Assembly (NCBI RefSeq): GCF_000717345.1
Contig: NZ_JNZA01000002.1
Coordinates: 124,001-188,000 of the forward strand
From: Streptomyces lydicus
GTDB taxonomy: Bacteria; Actinomycetota; Actinomycetes; Streptomycetales; Streptomycetaceae
Direction of reading: 5' to 3'
Length of the DNA stretch: 64,000 nt
Part shown: one piece after another, positions 17,598 to 25,858 of the stretch
How positions within the stretch are numbered: position 1 is the stretch's first letter
Layout of the letters: every line of letters begins with the position of its first letter
Notes under the pieces: generated by a model
Told to the model about the DNA's origin: nothing
What the model saw: the letters and a program-made list of their open reading frames with translations, nothing else
Databases searched by the model: none
Translations under genes and position numbers: made by a program

Positions 17598-18842
17598 TCA
17601 GACCCGCTCCGCTTCCTCGACGCGGCTCTCCCGCGTCACGGTCTCCGGATGCCGGAGCCTTCCGATCGCCCGCTCGGCCGGCTGGCCGTGGGCCTCCGGG
17701 TGCAGGTAGTACCCGCGCTCCTCGGGTTCCTTCTTGCCGTCCGCGACGACCGGGTGGGTGCGCGCCCAGGCGTCCCGGCGGGCTCCGGTGACCTGCCAGC
17801 ACACCTGCTGCCCCGGGTCGCCCCCCGCGATCGCGAACCGGTTCTCCTCGACCGGCCTGCTGATGTGCAGGCTGGGCGCCGGCCCGCCGATCGCCGTGAG
17901 CTGGTACTGCACGTTCTCGTTCAACGCGTCGAACCAGTCCGGCAGTTGGACCGTCGCGGTGCCCCGGTCGTCGAGGGTGGCGGTGCCGTCGTAGACGTTC
18001 TTCATCTCCGGCGACTGCACGAAGGTGTGGTCCAGGAAGCGGTTCTCGGGGTCGAGCGGGTGGTCGATGTGGATACCGCCGCCGCCCTGGGTCAGGGCGC
18101 CGCTCACGTGGACGTCGCCGCGGAAATCGCCTGCCAGCGGCTCCCCTTCGGCGACGATCCCCACCTGGCCGAAGGCCGACATGCCCTCGCTTCTCAAGGA
18201 GAACCCGTGTACACCGGAACCGTTGAAGCTGGTGCCCATGACGCCGGGGGCGTTGTTGGGACTGAAGCCGAAGCCGAAGCCGCCCGAGTCGCTGTGGCCG
18301 CACTGGCCGAGGATGCCGATGCCGTCGAAGCTGTCACTCTCGATCCCGGTGCCCGTGACGCTGTCGGCCTTGAGTCCCTTGCCGCTCTGGCTGCCGGCGA
18401 CCACGCCGGTCCCGCCTGCCGCGCTGATGCCCGACACCCCGTTCCCCGCCGTGCTGGTGCCCGACACCCCGTTCCCCGCCGTGCTGGTGCCGGTGACCCC
18501 GTCACCGTCCTTGCTGACGCCGGCGACTCCGGGGTTGGCGCCTTTGCTTCGGCCCGCTACGCCGGTGCCCTGCCCGCTGGTGCCGAGGACGGCCGTCCCG
18601 GTGCTGGCGTCGGCACGGCCGAGCACGCCGACGCCCTGGCTCTCCTGGTTGATGCCGAGGGTGCCCGCCCCGCCGGGGGTCGTGCCGCTCGGGCCGGTGG
18701 TGCCCGGCCGGCCGCTGCTGCCGACGACACCCGACCCGACCGAACTGTCGCCCCACACGCCGAACTTGACCGGTGGGTCCTCCAGTCCCGGGTCGAAGCC
18801 GCTGGGGCCGTCCTGTGCCTGAGGTGGTCCGATGGGTGACAT
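17598..18842 (-). CDS. Tail-fibre-like protein with G-V-x-G repeats
   Basis: 414 residues. Residues of about 30-220 are rich in short repeats of the type GVxG or GxGVxG, as in trimeric beta-helical fibre shafts. Then comes a conserved block DHPLDPENRFLDHTFVQSP followed by beta-rich sequence, and a charged C-terminus. Such blocks occur in collar or fibre proteins of phages and injection systems. It probably forms the target-binding fibre. The nearest upstream gene (18862-19506) is 19 bp away and may be its attachment or chaperone protein. Confidence 0.75.
   Translation of the reverse strand: MSPIGPPQAQDGPSGFDPGLEDPPVKFGVWGDSSVGSGVVGSSGRPGTTGPSGTTPGGAGTLGINQESQGVGVLGRADASTGTAVLGTSGQGTGVAGRSKGANPGVAGVSKDGDGVTGTSTAGNGVSGTSTAGNGVSGISAAGGTGVVAGSQSGKGLKADSVTGTGIESDSFDGIGILGQCGHSDSGGFGFGFSPNNAPGVMGTSFNGSGVHGFSLRSEGMSAFGQVGIVAEGEPLAGDFRGDVHVSGALTQGGGGIHIDHPLDPENRFLDHTFVQSPEMKNVYDGTATLDDRGTATVQLPDWFDALNENVQYQLTAIGGPAPSLHISRPVEENRFAIAGGDPGQQVCWQVTGARRDAWARTHPVVADGKKEPEERGYYLHPEAHGQPAERAIGRLRHPETVTRESRVEEAERV
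18421..18510 (-). repeat. Tandem 30-bp repeat inside the fibre gene
   Basis: Two units (18421-18450 and 18451-18480) are nearly identical and a third (18481-18510) is diverged. They encode repeats of TAGNGVSGTS type. Expansion or contraction here would alter fibre length without a frameshift. Confidence 0.75.
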
Positions 18843-18861
18843 CGTTCTCTCCTCCTTGCGG

Positions 18862-19506
18862 TCATTGGTAGGTGATCTGGAAGCAGAACAGCTTGACGGT
18901 GTCCCCGACCGGCACCGTCGGAAGGTCCACCTGAAGGAAGTGGCGGTGGCTCCGGTTGTTCACCACGGCCTGCGCCGCCGGGACGGCCGGCGTGCCGAAC
19001 TGGCCGACCCGGACGATCTCCTCCGCGCCTTCGTTGCCCGCGACCACGCGGCGGCGCAGCACGACCGTCGGCATGACGCCGTCGGGCGGCTGCCGGGTGC
19101 CGGTCACCAGCAGCGCCTTGATCTCGACGCCGTCCGGGAGCGTGATGTTCATGATGCCGTGCGCCTCGGTGGCCGTGGCGGGCTTCTGCGCGATGTCGTT
19201 GACCAGTTCCCAGTGCACCGGCGGCGGGGGCTGCGGCAGCGGCTGGCCCGGCGACGGGGTCAGCGGCGGGTTCGCGGGCTGCTCGATCTGCTTGCTCGGG
19301 GCCAGTATCGGCACCAGGGAGAGACAGGTCTCCACATTGGTCAGCGAGCGGATCACCGGGTTGAGGTGTTCCCTCGCCAGGACCGCGAACTCGGATTCCA
19401 GGTTGTGGAAGCGGATGTTGAAGCCGTTCTCGCCGCCGGCCTGGACGCGGTCCTCGTTGTCGATCCAGTCGGTGTGCGAGAACTTCGGTACGTAGAACGG
19501 GATCAT
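18862..19506 (-). CDS. Contractile-tail accessory protein, probably fibre-associated
   Basis: 214 residues, family not recognised. The N-terminal half (MIPFYVPKFSHTDWID, NIRFHNLESEF) is followed by a Pro-rich linker at about residues 80-95 and a beta-rich C-terminal domain (IMNITLPDGVEIKALLVTG ... HFLQVDLPTVPVGDTVKLF). The start overlaps the stop of the giant baseplate protein by 4 bases, so it is made with it. Position between baseplate and fibre suggests a connector. Confidence 0.6.
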   Translation of the reverse strand: MIPFYVPKFSHTDWIDNEDRVQAGGENGFNIRFHNLESEFAVLAREHLNPVIRSLTNVETCLSLVPILAPSKQIEQPANPPLTPSPGQPLPQPPPPVHWELVNDIAQKPATATEAHGIMNITLPDGVEIKALLVTGTRQPPDGVMPTVVLRRRVVAGNEGAEEIVRVGQFGTPAVPAAQAVVNNRSHRHFLQVDLPTVPVGDTVKLFCFQITYQ

Positions 19507-22500
19507 CGCTGGTCATCCTTGTCGGATCGGCGGAATCGTGCGGGGCGCTGGTCGGCGGTGTGGTACGTCGGGAAGGTGTAGGCCGGCAGCAGGTCGGCGG
19601 CGGTGCCGGACAGCTCCCGCACGTGGGCGCGCAGCCCTTCGGTGCGGAACTCCACGCCGAGGGGGTGGAACCAGTTGAGGATGTTCAGCACGAGGTCGTA
19701 GCGTTCCTTGCCGATCTCGGCCCCGGCGGCGTCGAGTTCCCGGTTGAGCCGGACCTCGCACTGGTAGGGGGTCAGCCCGCCGCTCGCGAGGTAGCCGGCC
19801 CGCACCGGAACGGTGCCCGGCGCCCGGCCCTCGACCCGGTTGACGGGGTTGACCAGCGAGGCGGCCGCCACCCTGCCGTGTCCCGACGGGTCCACCGACC
19901 AGGTGAGTTCCTGGTCTCCCCCGGGCCCCAGCGGCCGTCGGGAGACCAACTGCGGTGGCAGCGGCGGGGACTGGCCGAGCGGGGCCGGGTCGGCCAGCAG
20001 TACGCTCGCCGCGCCCTCGGGGGCGGCCAGCAGACAGCGGCGGTAGGGCGCCGCGGCGGGGCTGACCGCCAGGGCACGGCAGTCGCCGCCGGGGGTCAGC
20101 GCCTGGGGCAGCAGGACGTCGGTGGCGGTGTCGATGACGTGCACCCGGCCGGCCGTCGCTCCGGCTCCGGCCGTGGCGACGTACAGGTGCCTGCCGTCCG
20201 GGTCGGCGCCCAGTGCCAGCGGCCCGGTGTCCGCCGGAAAGCCGTCGACGGTGGCGCTCGCGGTGGTGGAACCGCGCGGGTAGACCTGGATCGAGGCGGC
20301 GTGGTTCGCGGGCTCCAGCGTCACGTACAGCTTCGCCCCGTCCGGTGTGAAGGCCGCGGTGCGGACCTCGGCGCCGGGGCCGGTACCGACCGCGGAGCCC
20401 TGGAGGGCGAGCGTGGCCCGGTCGGCCAGGCAGAACCGGCCGCCGTCGAGCAGCACGGCCAGCACCGGGCTGCGGGAACTCACGGCGAGCGCACGGGGCA
20501 CCCCGGGCAGCGTCACGCTGCGGGTCTGCTGCTGGGTCTGCGGGTCGTACGCGCGCAGGGTGCGGTCGCCGGCGTACGCGACGAAGAGACGGCCGCCGTC
20601 GGTGCCCAGGGCGACCGGGCTCGGGCCGGTGAGGGCGGGGGCGGCGGGCGTCAGGCCGGCCGGATCGAGTACCGAGACCGCGCCCACCCGGGTGTGCGCC
20701 ACGTACACCCGGCCGCCGGCGAAGCAGAGCGCGCCGGGGAAGGGCGCCACCGGGACGGAGCGGTCGAGGGCCAGCCGCGGGAGGTCGTTCCGGGTGGCGG
20801 CAGCCGCGGTGAAGGAGGTGATCCGGTGGCTGCCCGTGAGCGAGAGGTAGGCCCGGGCGCCGTCGGGGGCGAAGCAGGCGTCGGCGGGCGCCGGGTGCGG
20901 TACGGCGATGACCGTGGTGGTCTCTCCGGTGACCAGCTCGAACGGCCCCAGCACACCGACCTGTTCGCCGGCGGCCACCGCCACCTCGACGTGCGGTGGG
21001 CCGGCGGCCGTCGGCACCCCGTCCGGGGGTACCTCGACGAAGTCGAATCCGGCGTCGAAGGCGCGCGCGGACAGCTCGCCCGCGGACAGCTCGGAGTGCC
21101 GCAGCACCAGGGCCCGGCCCTGGGCGCGCAGGCCGGTCAGGGACGGGTCGTGGGCGCCGGTCACCAGGAGTTGGCCGTCCTCGCCGTGGAGCCGGTCGAG
21201 CAGCCGGTCCAGGGCGAGAGCGGTGACGCGCTGCATGCGCCGGTTGGCCAGGTCCGGCCCGTAGTCGACGCCGCGGTGCGTGTCGGTCAGGTCGTCGGTG
21301 CGCAGGAGCAGGAAGCGCTCGTCGAAGTCGTCGGTGGGCGGCCCGGCCGCCTGCGCCTCGGTGACGGCGGGCACTCCGGTGCGGCTGACCGACTCGCCGG
21401 TGCCGAGCCCGCCGGCGGGCAGGCCGATGTGCACGACCCGGCTGCCGCCGCGGGTGTGGCCGGCGTGGGTGACCTCCACCTGGACCGTGACCTCGCCGGG
21501 CGCCTTGGTGTGCAGCACCGTCGGGTTGCCGGGCCGCACCTCGGCGTCGCCGGGCCCGCAGCGGGTGACCGACCAGCGGACCCCGGCGCCCGCGAGCCGG
21601 GCGGGGTCCGGATCCGGTGTGAGGGTCAGCTCGTCGCCGGCCCGGACGCGCGAGGTCGGCGGGGTGGTGAGGATGCGGAAGGCGGGGGCGGGCGGCTGGG
21701 CGACGTGGATCAGGCCGTCGCGGGTGTGCTGGACCCAGCCGAAGCCGGCGGCGTGGGCGTGCACGCCGAGGTCGTCGGGCGGGAGGGTGTCGTGGCGCAG
21801 GAGCAGGGCCCGGCCGATCCGGTGCAGGTCGGTGGCGGCCGGGTCGTAGGCCCGCAGGACGCTCAGCGTCCCGCGCTGCCCGGCGAGCCGCTCCAGCAGG
21901 GTGTCCAGCGTCAGCAGGACGCCGAGCTGCATCAGGCGTTGGCCCTCGTCCGCGCCGAGGTCGAGTCCGGCGTGGTCGTCGTGGCGGCAGAGCCAGCCCG
22001 GGTCGAAGTCGGGTTCGTCCTCCGGGGTGCCGACCGCTGCGTCCTCGGCGGCCCGCTGGTCGCCGTCGGCCGCGATGCTCTGCCCCTGGGTGAGCGCGGC
22101 CGGGAGCACGCGCAGGGTGACGGAGCCGGTCACCGGCCGGTCGGTCGCCTCGACGACGTCGAAGGGCTCGTCGTGCCCGGCGATCGGGCCCGCCTCGTTG
22201 AGCGCCGCGCGGAGGGCGTCCGGCGTGGGCAACAACCAGCGCTGGAACAGCCGGAGGCGCATCCGGTAGTGGTCGTCGCCCTCCCCGGTCACCGGCTCGA
22301 AGGAGGTCCGGGCGGTCCGCGAGATCCGTACCTCCTGGAGCAGGCCCGCGTACTGCGCGTCGGCGGTCGTGGCGGCCGGTGACTCCCGGCCCTGGCCGAA
22401 CACGACCGGCTCGTCGTTGGACAGTGCGCCCAGCAGGTCCCGGCGCTCCCGGGCCACGGGCACCCCGTCGAGGTGGAGCCGCACCGCAGTCGGCCGCGCG

Positions 22501-23612
22501 CCGGAACCGGGAGGCCGGGGAAGGCGCTCCACCACCCCGGCCACGTGGTGGAAGACGCCGTCGCCGAGGTCCCGGTCGGCGAAGAGTTCCACCAGCGTGC
22601 TGCCGTCGGAGACCGACAGCCGCAGGTTCCGGTCGAGTCCGCGGAAGCGTCCGACGGTCAGCGACCAGCCCGGGGCGGCTGCGGAACTGAGCAGCGCGCA
22701 CTTGGCGAGGACGGCTCCGGTCCCGGTGGCCGCGGGGTCCGGCCGTACGACCGCCTCGACGGTGCACGAGGTGTCCGGCCCGACGGCGAAGTCGGGGCCG
22801 GGGTCGACGGTGACGCGGCCCGGGCCGGCGAACTCGAAGGCCGCCGAGAACCGTCCGGTGCGCCCGCTGTGCGCCCCCGCGTTGGTGCCCGGGTGGTCGG
22901 CGGCGCCGAACTGCGCGCCGGCGTCGGCGACGTGCACCACCTCCGGCTCCGCACCGGGTGCCTCCGTCGCGGGGGCCGGCGGCCGGTCGTCCAGGTGGTA
23001 GAGCGCCACCGTCAGGTCGTCCCAGCCGTAGGGCCGGGGCGGGAAGCGGGGCGCGCCGAGGTCCTCGCCGAGCAGGTCCAGGCTGGCGCCGCGGGCGCTG
23101 TGCGCGAAGCGCTGGGCGGCCACCTCCCCGAGCCGCCCGGTGAGTTCCTCGTAGTCGCGGCCGATCACCCAGAGCAGCTTGGCGAGGTTGCCGAGCAGTG
23201 CGGTGACCTGCCAGTCGGCTGCCGCGCCGGGGGCGGGGGCGAGCGGTTGGACGCGGGTCAGCGTCACCAGGTGGCTCAGTTCGGCTGCGCGGCCGGGCAG
23301 TTCCACCGCCAGGCTCCGGCCGGCCGGCCAGCCCGCGGGGATCGGCACGTCGACGGCTTCCTCGTCCTGCCCCGGGGTGCGGGTGAACCAGACGCGGACG
23401 ACGAGCGGTTCGGTGCTCTGCCGCCGGGGCGTGAGCAGGTACCGGGGTGCGTCCGGCAGCCGCCCGTAGCGGTCCAGGTAGGCCCGGAAGTCGTAGCGGG
23501 CGTGCAGGGTCCCGTCGTCGTGCGGCAGGAGCTGGACGGTGCGCCGCTCCATGCCCCGGTCGTACGCCGGGGTGAGCCCCCCGCGCAGCACGTCGAGGAA
23601 GTCGGTGGTCAT
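19503..23612 (-). CDS. Giant baseplate protein: gpI-like, LamG-like, two Hedgehog/DD-peptidase-like modules, beta-propeller
   Basis: 1369 residues. Residues 1-200 resemble phage tail protein I (LLGNLAKLLWVIGRDYEE, AHSARGASLDLLGEDLG). About 215-390 look like a LamG/concanavalin domain (CTVEAVVRPD, DGVFHHVAGVVER). A short gpI-like return follows (YRMRLRLFQRWLLPTPDAL). About 551-637 and 783-877 are two related modules with RLM or RRM helices, a GRAL motif and AGFGWV or AGFDFV, resembling the Hedgehog signalling domain and D,D-peptidase fold. A beta-sandwich lies between them. Residues of about 880-1200 form a YVTN/WD-like propeller (VAHTRVGAVSVLDP, LFVAYAGDRTLRAYDP). Start ATG 23612 overlaps the baseplate-J stop. 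It probably forms the baseplate arm and binds envelope polymers. Confidence 0.8.
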   Translation of the reverse strand: MTTDFLDVLRGGLTPAYDRGMERRTVQLLPHDDGTLHARYDFRAYLDRYGRLPDAPRYLLTPRRQSTEPLVVRVWFTRTPGQDEEAVDVPIPAGWPAGRSLAVELPGRAAELSHLVTLTRVQPLAPAPGAAADWQVTALLGNLAKLLWVIGRDYEELTGRLGEVAAQRFAHSARGASLDLLGEDLGAPRFPPRPYGWDDLTVALYHLDDRPPAPATEAPGAEPEVVHVADAGAQFGAADHPGTNAGAHSGRTGRFSAAFEFAGPGRVTVDPGPDFAVGPDTSCTVEAVVRPDPAATGTGAVLAKCALLSSAAAPGWSLTVGRFRGLDRNLRLSVSDGSTLVELFADRDLGDGVFHHVAGVVERLPRPPGSGARPTAVRLHLDGVPVARERRDLLGALSNDEPVVFGQGRESPAATTADAQYAGLLQEVRISRTARTSFEPVTGEGDDHYRMRLRLFQRWLLPTPDALRAALNEAGPIAGHDEPFDVVEATDRPVTGSVTLRVLPAALTQGQSIAADGDQRAAEDAAVGTPEDEPDFDPGWLCRHDDHAGLDLGADEGQRLMQLGVLLTLDTLLERLAGQRGTLSVLRAYDPAATDLHRIGRALLLRHDTLPPDDLGVHAHAAGFGWVQHTRDGLIHVAQPPAPAFRILTTPPTSRVRAGDELTLTPDPDPARLAGAGVRWSVTRCGPGDAEVRPGNPTVLHTKAPGEVTVQVEVTHAGHTRGGSRVVHIGLPAGGLGTGESVSRTGVPAVTEAQAAGPPTDDFDERFLLLRTDDLTDTHRGVDYGPDLANRRMQRVTALALDRLLDRLHGEDGQLLVTGAHDPSLTGLRAQGRALVLRHSELSAGELSARAFDAGFDFVEVPPDGVPTAAGPPHVEVAVAAGEQVGVLGPFELVTGETTTVIAVPHPAPADACFAPDGARAYLSLTGSHRITSFTAAAATRNDLPRLALDRSVPVAPFPGALCFAGGRVYVAHTRVGAVSVLDPAGLTPAAPALTGPSPVALGTDGGRLFVAYAGDRTLRAYDPQTQQQTRSVTLPGVPRALAVSSRSPVLAVLLDGGRFCLADRATLALQGSAVGTGPGAEVRTAAFTPDGAKLYVTLEPANHAASIQVYPRGSTTASATVDGFPADTGPLALGADPDGRHLYVATAGAGATAGRVHVIDTATDVLLPQALTPGGDCRALAVSPAAAPYRRCLLAAPEGAASVLLADPAPLGQSPPLPPQLVSRRPLGPGGDQELTWSVDPSGHGRVAAASLVNPVNRVEGRAPGTVPVRAGYLASGGLTPYQCEVRLNRELDAAGAEIGKERYDLVLNILNWFHPLGVEFRTEGLRAHVRELSGTAADLLPAYTFPTYHTADQRPARFRRSDKDDQR

Positions 23613-24925
23613 TGGCTCAGTACCTGGAGGTCGATGAGCGGGCTGTCGAGCGCGAAGCGGGCGATCTCGTCGGGGGCGAGCACGAGGTTCTCGCCGACGG
23701 ACAGCTCCTGCGCGTTGCCGAACACCGCGCCGGAGAGGGTGACGTCGCCGAAGGCCGGGGCGCAGCGGCGCAGCCGGAGGTTCTGGACGTCCACCACTCC
23801 GGCTGTCGCGCGCGCGGCGAGCACGATGTCGGAGTGCAGGACGCCGCGGCCGAGGCGGAGCCGATCCACGCCGGCCTGGACGGCCGTGAGGATCTCGCCC
23901 TTGATGGCGTCCGGGTCGTGTCCGGCCTGGATCAGCAGGGTGGCCCGGATGCCGACGTCGACCTGGTTCGCCGGATTGATGTTGGGGAAGATCGACACCG
24001 GCCGCCACTGCCGGACGATGTCGAGGACGGCGTCGTGCACGGCGGGGACGGCGCCGTCCGACGGGAGCCAGGGCCAGCCGGGTTCGACCGCCACGACCAC
24101 GTCGAAGTAGTACGGCGAGCCGGTCTGGCGCTGTGCGGAGAAGGGACGCTGGCCGAAGAGGTAGGTGTTGAACCGGCTGTGGGAGGCGTCCACCCCGCCG
24201 TGCGGGTCGAAGATCGCCGCGTCCCGTACCCCCGGCACGTCCAGGATGCGTGCCAGCACGGCGTCCTGGGTCCACAGCGTGCGGGGCACGCCGAGCAGCC
24301 GGGCCCGGTAGACGTCGTCGGGTTCGACCAGTTCGCCGCCGAGGACAGGCGCGGGGTTGGCGGGGGTGACGGTGGCGGGGCCCAGGTTGAGGTGCAGTTG
24401 GGCCCAGGTGGGCTCCAGTCGCAGCGGCCGGCCGGCCGGCAGGTTGCCGTCCGGGCCGCGTTCGACGGACCGGACGCCCACGGTGACCGCGGGCGCACCG
24501 GCGGACAGCCGGACCGGCGCGGTGGTGCGCAGGCGTTTCCTGGGCGGGTCGACGGTCTCGATCACGGTGCCCTGCGGCAGGACGAACCGGCGCTCCGGTT
24601 CGGCACCGGCGAGGGTCAGGGTGATCTCGCCGGTGGCCTGGAGGGGCTGTCTGGGCAGGCCGAGGTCGGTGCCGAGGAGGTCCAGGGCGGGCCCCTGCGC
24701 GGTGGTGGCGAAGTTGGCGTAGTACTGGGCCTCCAGGCCGCGCCACAACTCCTGCACGTGCACGGCGGCGGCGTCCAGGACCTTGCGCAGCGCGCTGCCC
24801 GAGGTGAGGTCGACGTCGCTGCCGAACATGGCGCGGGCGCGGGCCTGCTGGTCGGCGATGATGCGGTCGATGCCCTTGACCACGAAGCCGTCCGCGGTCA
24901 CGCCGAACTGGTCGAGGTCATTCAA
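23609..24925 (-). CDS. Baseplate J-like protein
   Basis: 438 residues, with a TTG start at 24925 that overlaps the gp25-like gene by 8 bases. The N-terminal GSALRKVLDAAAVHVQELW and later ALDLLGTDLGLPRQ are characteristic of the baseplate J/gp47/Afp11 family, followed by an insertion domain and VAVEPGWPWLPSDGAVPAV. It would build the baseplate wedge with the gp25-like and gpI-like proteins encoded beside it. The order gp25, J, I matches contractile phages and extracellular injection systems. Confidence 0.87.
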   Translation of the reverse strand: MNDLDQFGVTADGFVVKGIDRIIADQQARARAMFGSDVDLTSGSALRKVLDAAAVHVQELWRGLEAQYYANFATTAQGPALDLLGTDLGLPRQPLQATGEITLTLAGAEPERRFVLPQGTVIETVDPPRKRLRTTAPVRLSAGAPAVTVGVRSVERGPDGNLPAGRPLRLEPTWAQLHLNLGPATVTPANPAPVLGGELVEPDDVYRARLLGVPRTLWTQDAVLARILDVPGVRDAAIFDPHGGVDASHSRFNTYLFGQRPFSAQRQTGSPYYFDVVVAVEPGWPWLPSDGAVPAVHDAVLDIVRQWRPVSIFPNINPANQVDVGIRATLLIQAGHDPDAIKGEILTAVQAGVDRLRLGRGVLHSDIVLAARATAGVVDVQNLRLRRCAPAFGDVTLSGAVFGNAQELSVGENLVLAPDEIARFALDSPLIDLQVLSQ

Positions 24926-25478
24926 GGCGTCCCCCTGACTGAAGCGTCAGCGTGTCGCCGGCGACGGTGTCGACGAGCGCGAAGACCGTGTACGTACGGC
25001 CGGTCCGGGCCGCTTCGGCGATCCGCTCCCGGGCCGCTTCGTCGAGGCCCGGCCGGAGTTCGAAGAAGCGCGGATCGTCCTGGAAGAACACCTCGCGGAC
25101 GTCGGTGACGCGACGGTCCGCGCTGAGGCAGCGGACCAGCTCCATCTTGATGTACTCCTTGCGCGCGTGGACGCCGAGGGCGTACCGGCCGACGGCGAGG
25201 CGGTCGAAGCCGAAGCCGGTGTTGAGGCGGTCGCTGCCCAGCTGGGTCTCGACGGTCAGCACCAGGGCCTGGGCCAGGGCGTCCAGGCCCTCGACCGTCG
25301 TGAGCCGGCCGGTCCGGTCGTCGATGACGAGGTCGCCGGCGTCGGCCCGGAGGCTGCGGCCGAGGCTGGGCGCGCCGCCGTCGGGGGCGGTGGCGCCCGG
25401 CAGGCCGAGGCCCGGTGTGCCGGGGACGGGACCGAGGGGCCCGGGGTCGCCGGGCGTGCCGGTGCCGATGTCCGTCAT
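24918..25478 (-). CDS. gp25/Afp9-like baseplate protein
   Basis: 186 residues. A Gly/Pro-rich lead of about 40 residues precedes the domain with GLDALAQALVLTVETQLGSD, typical of gp25-like proteins (a helix then LLT or LxTxxGE). The C-terminal part is beta-rich (RTYTVFALVDTVAGDTLTL). In characterised systems gp25 starts sheath polymerisation. The ATG overlaps the PAAR-like stop. The usual EPR-type loop is not obvious, so confidence is not maximal. Confidence 0.8.
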   Translation of the reverse strand: MTDIGTGTPGDPGPLGPVPGTPGLGLPGATAPDGGAPSLGRSLRADAGDLVIDDRTGRLTTVEGLDALAQALVLTVETQLGSDRLNTGFGFDRLAVGRYALGVHARKEYIKMELVRCLSADRRVTDVREVFFQDDPRFFELRPGLDEAARERIAEAARTGRTYTVFALVDTVAGDTLTLQSGGRLE

Positions 25479-25858
25479 CAGATCGCCTCCAGGGTGGACT
25501 GCCCGGCATCGGCGACACTCCAGCTGCCCGGTGCCGGGCTGCTGACGGTGATTCCGGTGGCGGTGTCGAGCAGTACCGGCTTGCCGCCGGCCGTGAGCTT
25601 CGTCGACAGGCCCGCCGGTGTCGCGGGCGCCGCGATGGTGCACGGCAGCGGGGAGCTGCCGTCAGGCGTCCTGACCGGGCAGGGGGTGAGCATGCCCGGC
25701 ACGGGCAGGTCGGCGGCCCCGAACCGGAAGCCGACTTCCGCGCCCGCGGTGACGACCCCGTGCCCCTGCACGGTGAGCGTCGGTTCCCCGGCGGTGAGCC
25801 GGGTCTGTCCGCCGTGCGAACACTGGAGGACGGCGCCCTCCGTGAGTACCCGTGGCAT
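25478..25858 (-). CDS. PAAR-like spike tip protein
   Basis: 126 residues. MPRVLTEGAVLQCSHGG followed by repeated short beta-strands and paired Cys residues (QCSHGG, TPCPVR, LPCTI) fits PAAR-like/DUF4280-type tips that sharpen the VgrG spike and bind a metal with His/Cys. It overlaps both neighbours by ATGA, directly after the VgrG-like gene, which is the expected order. Confidence 0.78.
   Translation of the reverse strand: MPRVLTEGAVLQCSHGGQTRLTAGEPTLTVQGHGVVTAGAEVGFRFGAADLPVPGMLTPCPVRTPDGSSPLPCTIAAPATPAGLSTKLTAGGKPVLLDTATGITVSSPAPGSWSVADAGQSTLEAI

Noticed and set aside
19513..22767. Open frame of about 1080 codons on the minus strand
   Set aside because: It is the +1 shadow of the giant baseplate gene: very Arg/Pro-rich with no domain sense.
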